Source: Streptomyces flavotricini (GTDB lineage: Bacteria > Actinomycetota > Actinomycetes > Streptomycetales > Streptomycetaceae). From it: a stretch of DNA of 48,558 nt. The stretch's first letter is position 1, and each line of letters opens with the position of its first letter. Position numbers and translations under genes: made by a program. This document shows positions 8,343 to 16,089 of the stretch, piece after piece. Under the pieces are notes generated by a model. The model saw only the letters and a program-made list of their open reading frames with translations. It was not told the origin of the DNA and ran no database searches. Where the stretch lies: positions 6,234,029-6,282,586 of the forward strand of contig NZ_JAINUL010000001.1 in NCBI RefSeq assembly GCF_020639365.1, given 5' to 3'.

Positions 8343-8363
8343 CGACCGACATAATGTCGGTCG
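8343..8363. promoter_or_regulatory. 21-bp perfect palindrome over the ctaE start
   Basis: CGACCGACAT (8343-8352), a central A, then ATGTCGGTCG (8354-8363): a perfect inverted repeat. It contains the ATG proposed for ctaE and a -10-like TAATGT (8352-8357). A dimeric repressor bound here would block the promoter or start of the whole ctaE-qcrCAB operon; as RNA, a 10-bp stem would hide the start codon. I cannot name a regulator with this site. Confidence 0.6.
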
Positions 8364-8974
8364 TGGCGACAGCAACGACAGTAGATACCGGGCACGCGCA
8401 CCCGACGGTCAACCGGCCGAACCTCGTCAGCGTCGGAACCATCATCTGGTTGAGTTCCGAGCTGATGTTCTTCGCGGCCCTCTTCGCGATGTACTTCACC
8501 CTGCGATCCGTGACAGGTGCCGAGTACTGGTCAGAGCAGGCTTCGGCCTTGAATCTGCCCTTCTCGGCGACGAACACGACGATCCTGGTGCTTTCCTCCC
8601 TCACCTGCCAGCTCGGCGTATTCGCAGCCGAGCGCGGTGACGTGAAGAAGCTCCGGTCGTGGTTCATGATCACATTCGTCATGGGTGCGATCTTCATTGG
8701 CGGCCAGGTGTTCGAGTACACCGAGCTGGTCAAGCACGAGGGCATGTCTCTCAAGTCAGGTCCGTACGGCTCGGTGTTCTACCTGACCACCGGCTTCCAC
8801 GGTCTGCACGTGACGGGCGGTCTCATCGCCTTCCTGCTGGTCCTCGGCCGGACGTACGCGGCCAAGAGGTTCACCCACGAACAGGCCACGTCGGCCATCG
8901 TCGTGTCCTACTACTGGCACTTCGTCGATGTCGTCTGGATCGGCCTCTTCGCGACGATCTACCTGATCAAGTAG
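8354..8974 (+). CDS. ctaE: cytochrome c oxidase subunit III
   Basis: A 206-residue membrane protein of the haem-copper oxidase subunit III family, with five transmembrane helices as usual in actinobacteria. Family features include SSELMFFAALFAMYF, EYTELVKH, FHGLHVTGG and YYWHFVDVVWIGLF. It is the first gene of ctaE-qcrC-qcrA-qcrB. No ribosome binding site precedes the ATG. A GTG at 8363, nine bases on and five bases after TAATGT, is an alternative leaderless start that would move the palindrome out of the coding region. Confidence 0.93.
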   Translation: MSVVATATTVDTGHAHPTVNRPNLVSVGTIIWLSSELMFFAALFAMYFTLRSVTGAEYWSEQASALNLPFSATNTTILVLSSLTCQLGVFAAERGDVKKLRSWFMITFVMGAIFIGGQVFEYTELVKHEGMSLKSGPYGSVFYLTTGFHGLHVTGGLIAFLLVLGRTYAAKRFTHEQATSAIVVSYYWHFVDVVWIGLFATIYLIK

Positions 8975-9050
8975 CGAACACGTCACCGGGCCAGACCCGG
9001 CACTCCATCCAGAAACACCGACGCAGAAGATCCTGACACCGGGGTAATCC

Positions 9051-9860
9051 GTGAAAAAGCTCTCCGCACGACGACGCCATCCGCTGGCGGCGGTCGTCGT
9101 TCTACTCCTCGCGCTGGCGGCCACTGGGGGGCTGTACGCCGCCTTCGCCCCCGCGGGCAAGGCGCAGGCCGATGAAACCGCCCAGTCCCTCGCCATCGAG
9201 GAGGGCAAGAAGCTCTACGCCGTGGGTTGCGCAAGCTGCCACGGAACCGGCGGTCAGGGTTCCACTGACGGCCCCAGCCTGGTCGGCGTCGGCTCCGCGG
9301 CCGTCGACTTCCAGGTGAGCACGGGCCGCATGCCCGCCCAGCAGCCCGGCGTGCAGGTGCCGAAGAAGCCGGTCATCTACGAACAGGCGCAGATCGACCA
9401 GCTCGCCGCCTACATCGCCTCCCTCGGCGCCGGCCCCATCGTGCCGACCGAGAAGCAGTACGACCCGGCGGGCGCCAACATCGCCAGGGGTGGTGAGCTC
9501 TTCCGCAACAACTGCGCGCAGTGCCACAACTTCACCGGCGAAGGCGGCGCGCTGACGAACGGCAAGTACGCCCCGAACCTTGAGGGCGTCTCGCCGAAGC
9601 ACATCTACGAGGCCATGCTCACCGGCCCGCAGAACATGCCCTCCTTCCCGGACAGCACCATGCCGACGAAGGAGAAGAAGGACATCATCGCGTACCTCGA
9701 ACACGTGAACGGCGACAAGTCGACCAGCCCCGGTGGTCTCAAGCTCGGTGGCCTCGGCCCCGTCTCCGAGGGTCTGTTCGGCTGGATCTTCGGTCTGGGT
9801 GCGCTGATCGCTGTCGCCGTCTGGGTCGCGGCCCACACCGCTAAGGCCAAGAAGTCATGA
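9051..9860 (+). CDS. qcrC: dihaem cytochrome c of the bc1 complex
   Basis: A 269-residue protein anchored at both ends, with a helix near 12-32 and a C-terminal helix near 243-263. Between them lie two c-type haem sites, CASCH (Cys60, Cys63, His64) and CAQCH (Cys155, Cys158, His159). In actinobacteria this protein replaces soluble cytochrome c and passes electrons from the Rieske protein to CtaC inside the supercomplex. The GTG start lies 76 bases after ctaE. Its stop overlaps the qcrA ATG (ATGA). Confidence 0.96.
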   Translation: MKKLSARRRHPLAAVVVLLLALAATGGLYAAFAPAGKAQADETAQSLAIEEGKKLYAVGCASCHGTGGQGSTDGPSLVGVGSAAVDFQVSTGRMPAQQPGVQVPKKPVIYEQAQIDQLAAYIASLGAGPIVPTEKQYDPAGANIARGGELFRNNCAQCHNFTGEGGALTNGKYAPNLEGVSPKHIYEAMLTGPQNMPSFPDSTMPTKEKKDIIAYLEHVNGDKSTSPGGLKLGGLGPVSEGLFGWIFGLGALIAVAVWVAAHTAKAKKS

Positions 9861-10915
9861 GTAGCCAAGACATTCCCGAAGAGAAGCACCTGCCGAGCGA
9901 GCAGGGCGACGCGCACCACGGTGGCGTCGCAGTCGCGGACGACCCGTTCGCCGACCCGGGCCTGCCGGTCCACAAGCCCCGTATCCAGGACATCGACGAG
10001 CGGGCCGCGAAGCGCTCCGAGCGCACCGTGGCGATGCTGTTCACGCTGTCGATGCTGGCCACGATCGGCTTCATCGCCTCGTACGTGATCCTCCCGGTCG
10101 ACAAGATCGTCTACATCTTCCCGATCGGGAAGGTGAGCGCGCTGAACTTCGCGCTCGGTCTGACCCTGGGCACGGCCCTCTTCTGCATCGGCGCGGGCGC
10201 GGTCCACTGGGCCCGCACCCTGATGTCCGACGTGGAGGTCGCCGACGAGCGCCACGAGATCGCGGCGCCGCCGGAGCTCAAGGCGAAGGTCATGCAGGAC
10301 TTCGCCGACGGCGCGCAGGAGTCGGGCATCGCCCGCCGCCCGCTGATCCGCAACACGATGCTGGGCGCGCTGTCGATGCTGCCGCTGTCCGCTCTCATGA
10401 TCATGCGCGACCTGGGCCCGCTGCCCGAGGAGAAGCTGCGCAAGACCGTGTGGGCCAAGGGCAAGCTGCTCATCAACGACAACACGAACGAGCCGCTGCG
10501 TCCCGAGGACGTGCAGGTCGGTTCGCTGACCTTCGCCAGGCCCGAGGGCCTGGAGGAGGAGCAGCACGACTTCCAGACGCAGATCGCCAAGGCCGCCCTG
10601 ATGATCGTCCGCATCAAGCCGGAGGACATCAAGGACAAGCAGGAACTCGAGTGGTCCCACGAGGGCATCGTGGCCTACTCGAAGATCTGCACCCACGTCG
10701 GCTGCCCGATCAGCCTGTACGAGCAGCAGACCCACCACGTGCTCTGCCCGTGCCACCAGTCCACCTTCGACCTCTCCGACGGCGCCCGAGTCATCTTCGG
10801 TCCGGCCGGCCACGCGCTTCCGCAGCTGCGGATCGGCGTGAACGGTGAAGGCTTCCTCGAAGCGCTCGGCGACTTCGAAGAGCCCGTCGGTCCTGCATTC
10901 TGGGAGCGCGGATGA
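9857..10915 (+). CDS. qcrA: Rieske iron-sulfur protein of the bc1 complex
   Basis: A 352-residue Rieske subunit of the actinobacterial type, with three transmembrane helices near 58-80, 92-115 and 166-186 instead of one. The [2Fe-2S] site is CTHVGC (Cys278, His280, Cys283) and CPCHQS (Cys297, Cys299, His300); a disulfide between Cys283 and Cys299 is expected. It takes electrons from menaquinol and gives them to QcrC. It overlaps qcrC and qcrB by ATGA at each end, so the three are translationally coupled. Confidence 0.96.
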   Translation: MSSQDIPEEKHLPSEQGDAHHGGVAVADDPFADPGLPVHKPRIQDIDERAAKRSERTVAMLFTLSMLATIGFIASYVILPVDKIVYIFPIGKVSALNFALGLTLGTALFCIGAGAVHWARTLMSDVEVADERHEIAAPPELKAKVMQDFADGAQESGIARRPLIRNTMLGALSMLPLSALMIMRDLGPLPEEKLRKTVWAKGKLLINDNTNEPLRPEDVQVGSLTFARPEGLEEEQHDFQTQIAKAALMIVRIKPEDIKDKQELEWSHEGIVAYSKICTHVGCPISLYEQQTHHVLCPCHQSTFDLSDGARVIFGPAGHALPQLRIGVNGEGFLEALGDFEEPVGPAFWERG

Positions 10916-12540
10916 GTACTGCCACTGACACAAAGCGGCCGGCGCCCTCCAAGGGCGAGCGGGTAGCGGACTGGGCGGACGGACGCCTGGGCATCTACAG
11001 CCTGGCCAAGTCCAACATGCGCAAGATCTTCCCGGACCACTGGTCCTTCATGCTGGGTGAGATCTGCCTCTACAGCTTCATCATCATCATCCTCACGGGT
11101 GTGTACCTGACGCTGTTCTTCCACCCGAGCATGAACGAGGTCGTGTACCACGGCTCGTACGTGCCGATGCAGGGCGTCCAGATGTCCGAGGCCTTCGCCT
11201 CGACTCTGAACATCAGCTTCGAGGTCCGCGGCGGTCTGCTCATCCGGCAGATCCACCACTGGGCGGCGCTGATCTTCGTCGCGGCGATGCTCGTGCACAT
11301 GATGCGCGTGTTCTTCACCGGCGCGTTCCGCAAGCCGCGCGAGGTCAACTGGATCTTCGGCTTCCTGCTGCTGGTCCTCGGCATGTTCACCGGTTTCACC
11401 GGTTACTCCCTGCCGGACGACCTGCTCTCGGGCACCGGTGTCCGCTTCATGGAGGGCGCGATCCTGTCCGTGCCGATCGTCGGCACGTACCTGTCGTTCT
11501 TCCTCTTCGGCGGCGAGTTCCCCGGCGGCGACTTCGTCGCGCGGTTCTACTCGATCCACATCCTGCTGCTGCCCGGCATCATGATGGGCCTGCTGGTGGC
11601 CCACCTGATCCTGGTCTTCTACCACAAGCACACCCAGTTCGCGGGTCCCGGCAAGACGAACAACAACGTCGTCGGCATGCCGCTGCTGCCGGTCTACATG
11701 GCCAAGGCCGGAGGCTTCTTCTTCCTGGTCTTCGGTGTCATCGCGGCCATCGCGGCGGTCGCCTCGATCAACCCGATCTGGGCGCTCGGCCCGTACCGGC
11801 CGGACCACGTGTCCACCGGCGCGCAGCCCGACTGGTACATGGGCTTCTCCGAGGGCCTCATCCGTGCGATGCCCGGCTGGGAGATCAACCTCTGGGGCCA
11901 CACGCTCGTCCTGGGCGTGTTCATCCCGCTGGTGATCTTCCCGCTGGTACTGGCCACGATCGCGGTCTACCCGTTCATCGAGTCCTGGGTCACCGGGGAC
12001 AAGCGCGAGCACCACATCCTGGACCGCCCGCGCAACGTCCCGACCCGTACGGCCTTCGGTGTGGCCTGGCTGACGTGGTACGTCATCCTGCTGATCGCCG
12101 GTGGAAACGACATGTTCGCGCAGTACTTCCACCTGTCGATCAACAACATCACGTGGTTCGCCCGCATCGGCTTCTTCGTCGGCCCGGTCATCGCCTTCGT
12201 CATCACCAAGCGGATCTGCCTCGGCCTCCAGCGCCGGGACCGGGACAAGGTGCTGCACGGTCGCGAGACCGGCATCATCAAGCGCCTGCCGCACGGTGAG
12301 TTCGTCGAGATCCACGAGCCGCTGACGCAGGGCAAGCTGCACACCCTGACCGCGCACGAGCAGTACAAGCCGGTCGAGATCGGCCCGACGGTCGACGAGA
12401 ACGGTGTCGAGCGCAAGGTCGGCCGCATGGAGAAGCTCCGCGCGAAGCTCAGCAAGGGCTACTACGCGGAGGACAGCCAGATTCCGAAGCCCACGGTGGA
12501 GGAGTACAAGGAGATCCAGAGCGGCCACGGCCACCACTGA
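10912..12540 (+). CDS. qcrB: cytochrome b of the bc1 complex
   Basis: Menaquinol-oxidising cytochrome b, 542 residues with eight core transmembrane helices. The first haem-binding helices are recognisable around RQIHHWAALIF and MLVHMMRVFFTG; FYSIHILLLPG and HLILVFYHKH carry the partner histidines. The quinol-site loop contains GAQPDWYMGF in the place of the canonical PEWY. A long cytoplasmic C-terminal extension follows, as in other actinobacteria. QcrB is the known target of imidazopyridine-type inhibitors in mycobacteria. Last gene of the operon. Confidence 0.96.
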   Translation: MSTATDTKRPAPSKGERVADWADGRLGIYSLAKSNMRKIFPDHWSFMLGEICLYSFIIIILTGVYLTLFFHPSMNEVVYHGSYVPMQGVQMSEAFASTLNISFEVRGGLLIRQIHHWAALIFVAAMLVHMMRVFFTGAFRKPREVNWIFGFLLLVLGMFTGFTGYSLPDDLLSGTGVRFMEGAILSVPIVGTYLSFFLFGGEFPGGDFVARFYSIHILLLPGIMMGLLVAHLILVFYHKHTQFAGPGKTNNNVVGMPLLPVYMAKAGGFFFLVFGVIAAIAAVASINPIWALGPYRPDHVSTGAQPDWYMGFSEGLIRAMPGWEINLWGHTLVLGVFIPLVIFPLVLATIAVYPFIESWVTGDKREHHILDRPRNVPTRTAFGVAWLTWYVILLIAGGNDMFAQYFHLSINNITWFARIGFFVGPVIAFVITKRICLGLQRRDRDKVLHGRETGIIKRLPHGEFVEIHEPLTQGKLHTLTAHEQYKPVEIGPTVDENGVERKVGRMEKLRAKLSKGYYAEDSQIPKPTVEEYKEIQSGHGHH

Positions 12541-12582
12541 TCCCGCTTGAGGGACTGATTCAGGTCAGTCCTGGTGTCGCCA

Positions 12583-12624
12583 CGGCAAGAGCCCCGTCCA
12601 GTGTCCGGACGGGGCTCTTTGCCG
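12583..12624 (+). terminator. terminator of ctaE-qcrCAB
   Basis: AAGAGCCCCGTCC pairs with GGACGGGGCTCTT around a seven-base loop, extended by flanking GGC/GCC pairs. A smaller hairpin, GGACTGA/TCAGTCC, stands just before it at 12552-12571. It is followed by a GC-rich stretch and no long T run. Confidence 0.85.
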
Positions 12625-12706
12625 TCCCCGGGGCTGGATAGGCTGAACCCCTTCCCATTCGAGTGGGCCCCGACATCGGGTGGCCGATCAACAGCAGGAG
12701 CGGACC

Positions 12707-13771
12707 ATGAACGTTGCGACCCCGGCAGGCGGCGACAGCGTGGCGGCCCGCGGCTGGCCGGGCGTCCTCGATGCCCTGCTGTCCGGCCAGGACCTGCGCG
12801 CGGACGAGACGGCCTGGGCCATGGACCGGATCATGCGCGGAGAGGCCACGGACGCCCAGATCGCCGGCTTCGTGGTGGCGCTGCGGGCCAAGGGGGAGAC
12901 GGTCGCGGAGATCAACGGCCTCGTACGGTCCATGTACGGGCACGCCAACCTGATCGAGGTGCCGGGCCGGACGGTGGACATCGTCGGCACGGGCGGCGAC
13001 GGGGCCAAGACGGTGAACATCTCGACGATGTCCTCGATCGTGGTGGCCGGTACGGGTGCGAAGGTGGTCAAGCACGGCAACCGGGCCGCGTCCTCCGCCA
13101 GCGGCTCCTCGGACGTCCTGGAGAAGCTCGGGGTCAACCTGGACCTCACCCCGGCGCGGGTGGTCGAGGTCGCTCAGGAGGCCGGCATCACCTTCTGCTT
13201 CGCGGTGAAGTTCCACCCGGCGCTGCGGCACGTGGCGGCGGCCCGCAAGGAGCTGGGCATCCGGACCACCTTCAACTTCCTGGGCCCGCTGACCAACCCG
13301 GCGCGGGTACGGGCGCAGGCCACGGGCGTGGCGGACGCGCGGGTGGCCCCCATCGTGGCGGGCGTGCTGGCGGAGCGGGGCTCCTCCGCGCTGGTGTTCC
13401 GCGGGGACGACGGCCTGGACGAGCTGACGACGACGGCGACCTCCCGGGTGTGGTGGGTGCGCGACGGCCGGGTGGACGAGCAGTCCTTCGACCCGCGTGA
13501 CGTCGGCATCCCGCTGGTCGACGTCTCGGCGCTGCGGGGCGCGGACGCCTCGTACAACGCGGACGTCGCCCGCCGGCTGCTGGCCGGCGAGACCGGCCCG
13601 GTGCGCGACGCGGTCCTGCTGAACTCCGCGGCCGCCCTGGTGGCCCTGGACCCGGGCACGGGGACCCTGGAGGACCAGATCCGCGCCGCGATCGCCCGTG
13701 CGGCGGAGTCCGTCGACTCGGGCGCGGCGAGGGCGGCCCTGGACCGCTGGGTGGCGGCCAGCAACGCATAG
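12707..13771 (+). CDS. trpD: anthranilate phosphoribosyltransferase
   Basis: A 354-residue enzyme of tryptophan synthesis that joins anthranilate to PRPP. Family motifs are visible: the PRPP loop GTGGDGAKTVN, KHGNRAASS, and the anthranilate-side region around KFHPALRHVA and NFLGPLTNP. The ATG at 12707 has AGGAG six bases upstream; an in-frame ATG at 12680 is unsupported. It is followed by a hairpin terminator and stands alone, away from trpEG (39547) although both are in this window. Confidence 0.94.
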   Translation: MNVATPAGGDSVAARGWPGVLDALLSGQDLRADETAWAMDRIMRGEATDAQIAGFVVALRAKGETVAEINGLVRSMYGHANLIEVPGRTVDIVGTGGDGAKTVNISTMSSIVVAGTGAKVVKHGNRAASSASGSSDVLEKLGVNLDLTPARVVEVAQEAGITFCFAVKFHPALRHVAAARKELGIRTTFNFLGPLTNPARVRAQATGVADARVAPIVAGVLAERGSSALVFRGDDGLDELTTTATSRVWWVRDGRVDEQSFDPRDVGIPLVDVSALRGADASYNADVARRLLAGETGPVRDAVLLNSAAALVALDPGTGTLEDQIRAAIARAAESVDSGAARAALDRWVAASNA

Positions 13772-13800
13772 GGGCGTCCTGCGCCCGTTCCTTTCCGGCC

Positions 13801-13833
13801 AAGGCCCCGGTCCGCATGGTGGACCGGGGTCTT
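13801..13833 (+). terminator. terminator after trpD
   Basis: AAGGCCCCGGTCC (13801-13813) pairs with GGACCGGGGTCTT (13821-13833) around a seven-base loop, 30 bases past the trpD stop. It separates trpD from the riboswitch transcript. Confidence 0.8.
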
Positions 13834-13859
13834 GTGCGCGGGGGATCTTGTGGCAGGAT
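13832..13859 (+). promoter_or_regulatory. candidate promoter of the SAM-IV leader
   Basis: TTGTGC (13832-13837) and CAGGAT (13854-13859) are 16 bases apart. This places transcript start near 13866, exactly where the riboswitch structure begins. The position relative to the aptamer is the main support. Confidence 0.45.
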
Positions 13860-13864
13860 GCTGA

Positions 13865-13984
13865 CCAGGTCACGAGTGACAGCGTTTTGGCCCCGGCTTG
13901 CTGTCCGGCAACCCTCCTTCCGTGGCGGGGTGCCCCGGGTGATGACCAGGTCGCAGGCAGAAAGGCCTGCGGCAAGCGCGGATC
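13865..13984 (+). ncRNA. SAM-IV riboswitch
   Basis: The block starting with GGTCACGAGTGACAGCG, followed by CCCCGGCTTGCTGTCCGGCA, then GGCGGGGTGCCCCGGGTGA, TGACCAGGTCGCAGGC and GGCAAGCGCGG, is the actinobacterial SAM-IV aptamer as I recall it, with the SAM-I-like core and the distinctive 3' pseudoknot segment. SAM-IV RNAs sense S-adenosylmethionine and turn down sulfur and methionine genes. The identification is from remembered consensus, not a covariance search. Confidence 0.85.
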
Positions 13985-14017
13985 CCTCGACACCAGGGGT
14001 CCTGGTCTCTCGAGGAG
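13985..14017 (+). promoter_or_regulatory. hairpin covering the ribosome binding site of a six-codon ORF
   Basis: CCTCGA (13985-13990) pairs with TCGAGG (14010-14015), with an inner CCAGG/CCTGG stem. The 3' arm contains most of the GAGGAG (14012-14017) that precedes the short ORF at 14025. This looks like the expression platform: sequestering translation start rather than terminating transcription. Confidence 0.55.
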
Positions 14018-14024
14018 CTTTTCC

Positions 14025-14045
14025 GTGAGCAAGCGAATGCGATAG
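14025..14045 (+). CDS. six-codon upstream ORF (MSKRMR) after the SAM-IV riboswitch
   Basis: GTG-AGC-AAG-CGA-ATG-CGA-TAG has GAGGAG seven bases upstream, in the 3' arm of the hairpin that follows the aptamer. Its stop is 179 bases before the PLP enzyme's ATG, which has its own ribosome binding site. Possible roles are a riboswitch-controlled leader peptide that affects termination or stability downstream, or an upstream remnant of a lost gene. Translation is not shown. Confidence 0.45.
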   Translation: MSKRMR

Positions 14046-14224
14046 GGCGACTCCGCCCCTTCTTCACCCTCCGTGCGGTCCTGAGCCGTCCGCGCGTCGA
14101 GGCAACTCCCGTACCCCCTCCGCACCCGTGCATCCGCGCACCCGTTTCCGGGACGCGTGTGCCGCGTGCGTCCGCGTACGGGCCGTCCGAAGCCATTCAG
14201 CCTGTCCTGCCGGGAGATACCGCC

Positions 14225-15640
14225 ATGTCCGCGTACCCGAACACCGCCGCCACCGACGTCGTGACCGCCTCCGCCGACCCCGCCTGTGCCGAGCCGCTGC
14301 CTGTGCTCGGCCGGGACGTCACCGTCCCGCTCGTCACCGGCGGCGAGGTCACCTACGCGGCCCTCGACTACGCGGCCAGCGCCCCCGCGCTGCAGCGGGT
14401 CTGGGACGACGTCGCGGCGTACGCCCCGTACTACGGCAGCGTGCACCGCGGCGCCGGCTACCTCTCCCAGCTGTCCACGGACCTCTTCGAGCAGAGCCGG
14501 GCGACGGTCGCCGGGTTCCTCGACTGCCGCCCCTCCGACCAGGTCGTCTTCACCCGGTCCACCACCGACTCGCTGAACCTGCTCGCCGCCGTGCTGCCGG
14601 CCGACTGCCAGGTGTTCGTCTTCGAGACCGAGCACCACGCCTCGCTGCTGCCGTGGGGGAACGCGCAGGTCACGTACCTCAACGCGCCGCGGACCCCGGC
14701 CCAGGCCGTGGAGACCCTGGAGCGGGCGCTCGCCGCGCGCGAGCCGTACGGTTCGGCGCTGGTCTGCGTCACCGGAGCGTCCAACGTCACCGGGGAGCTG
14801 TGGCCGGTGAAGGAGCTCGCCGCCGCGGCGCACGCCCACGGCGCGCGGATCGTCCTGGACGCCGCCCAGCTGGCCCCGCACCACCCAGTCTCCGTGCAGG
14901 AGCTGGACGTGGACTGGGTGGCCTTCTCCGGGCACAAGCTGTACGCGCCGTTCGGCTCGGGCGTGCTGGCCGGCCGGGCGGACTGGCTGCAGCGGGCGGA
15001 GCCGTACCTGGCCGGCGGCGGCGCCTCCCGGAAGGTCGCCCGCCGCGCGGACGGCGGCGTGGACGTCGAATGGCACACGACGGCGGCCCGCCACGAGGCA
15101 GGCTCCCCGAACGTCATCGGCGTGTACTCGATCGCCTCCGCCTGCAAGGCCCTGACCGAGGCGGGCTTCGAGGGCCTCGTCGCCCGCGAGCGGCACCTGA
15201 TCGCCAAGGTCCGCGAGGGCCTGGCACAGGTCCCGGCCGTCCGGATCCTGTCCCTCTTCGGCGACGACTCCCCCTCGCGTTCCGCTGGGGGGACCCCCAC
15301 GCGGGTCGGGGTCATCTCCTTCGTGGTCGACGGCTGGAACAGCTCGCACTTCGCGGCGGCGCTGTCGGCGGAGTACGGGATCGGCGTCCGCGACGGGCTC
15401 TTCTGCGCCCACCCGCTGGTCCGCACCCTGCTGGGCAGCGAGCCGCAGGCCCAGGGCGAATGCGGAGCCCCCGAGGCGGCCCCGGGGGAGCGCTCGCTGA
15501 ACGCGATCCGCGTCAGCTTCGGCGCCGGCACCCCGGACGAGCACGTCGACCGCTTCGTCGGCGCCGTGAAGGAGCTGGTGGCCGACGGGGCGAAGTGGCA
15601 GTACCGCACCGAGGAAGGCCGCTGCGTCCCGGCCGTGTGA
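14225..15640 (+). CDS. SufS-like class V PLP enzyme (cysteine desulfurase or C-S lyase family)
   Basis: A 471-residue class V aminotransferase-fold protein. EHHAS at 136-140, LDAAQ at 211-215, the PLP lysine in SGHKLY (Lys238), and GLFCAHPL with Cys394 at the place of the catalytic cysteine of SufS-type desulfurases are all present. That cysteine makes desulfuration or C-S cleavage more likely than simple transamination. The SAM-IV riboswitch upstream ties it to sulfur or methionine metabolism. The ATG has GGGAG nine bases upstream. Residues near 349-360 (DSPSRSAGGTPTR) look like a small in-frame insertion. The substrate is not determined. Confidence 0.8.
   Translation: MSAYPNTAATDVVTASADPACAEPLPVLGRDVTVPLVTGGEVTYAALDYAASAPALQRVWDDVAAYAPYYGSVHRGAGYLSQLSTDLFEQSRATVAGFLDCRPSDQVVFTRSTTDSLNLLAAVLPADCQVFVFETEHHASLLPWGNAQVTYLNAPRTPAQAVETLERALAAREPYGSALVCVTGASNVTGELWPVKELAAAAHAHGARIVLDAAQLAPHHPVSVQELDVDWVAFSGHKLYAPFGSGVLAGRADWLQRAEPYLAGGGASRKVARRADGGVDVEWHTTAARHEAGSPNVIGVYSIASACKALTEAGFEGLVARERHLIAKVREGLAQVPAVRILSLFGDDSPSRSAGGTPTRVGVISFVVDGWNSSHFAAALSAEYGIGVRDGLFCAHPLVRTLLGSEPQAQGECGAPEAAPGERSLNAIRVSFGAGTPDEHVDRFVGAVKELVADGAKWQYRTEEGRCVPAV
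15270..15304. repeat. GC-rich hairpin micro-insert inside the PLP enzyme gene
   Basis: A segment containing CGCTGGGGGGACCCCCACGC adds about 12 residues (SPSRSAGGTPTR) to the protein at a variable loop. I recall this kind of G-run/C-run hairpin as a small dispersed repeat in Streptomyces genomes. A related-looking segment lies at 44946-44985. Confidence 0.4.
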
Positions 15641-15807
15641 AACGGTACGGATCATGACCTACCGGGGTGTCCTACCGGGACCCGGTACCGACCGTCAACG
15701 CCTGCGTGGAAGGGGACCCGGAGGGATGCCCGCGCGGCTACCCCTTCCGGCCCCAGGGGGGCGGGCCGCCCGGCCGGGGGAGAGCCTGCCGGGGTTGTGA
15801 GGGCTCG

Positions 15808-16089
15808 CTACGCGTCGAGGCCGATGGCGAAGGCCGCTTCCAGGTCGTGCTGGGAGTACGTGCGGAACGCCACGTGCGTGTCCGTCGCCTCGACGCCCGG
15901 GATCTTGCTGATGCGGCCCGGGATGATGTCCGCCAGGTTCTCGTGGCGGGCCACGCGGACCAGGGCGATCAGGTCGTACGTCCCGGTGACGGAGTAGACC
16001 TCGCTGACGTTCTCCAGCGCGGCGATGGACTCGGCGATCTCGGGGATGCGGTCCACGCTGGTCTTGATGAGCACGATCGCGGTGATCAC
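15808..16089 (-). CDS. stand-alone Lrp/AsnC ligand-binding (RAM) domain protein
   Basis: A 93-residue protein consisting only of the RAM domain of Lrp/AsnC regulators (opening AIVLIKTSVDRIPEIAE, then VYSVTGTYDLIALVRV, ending near HDLEAAFAIGLDA), with no DNA-binding helix-turn-helix. Such proteins form oligomers that bind amino acids; the partner is unknown. The GTG start is preceded by GGGAG ten bases upstream and overlaps the stop of the rhomboid gene, so the two are co-transcribed. Confidence 0.85.
   Translation of the reverse strand: MITAIVLIKTSVDRIPEIAESIAALENVSEVYSVTGTYDLIALVRVARHENLADIIPGRISKIPGVEATDTHVAFRTYSQHDLEAAFAIGLDA

Noticed and set aside
12560..15655. Very long minus-strand open frame (over 1000 codons) across trpD, the riboswitch and the PLP enzyme
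   Set aside because: High-GC antisense artefact: it covers well-supported plus-strand genes and encodes no recognisable domain.
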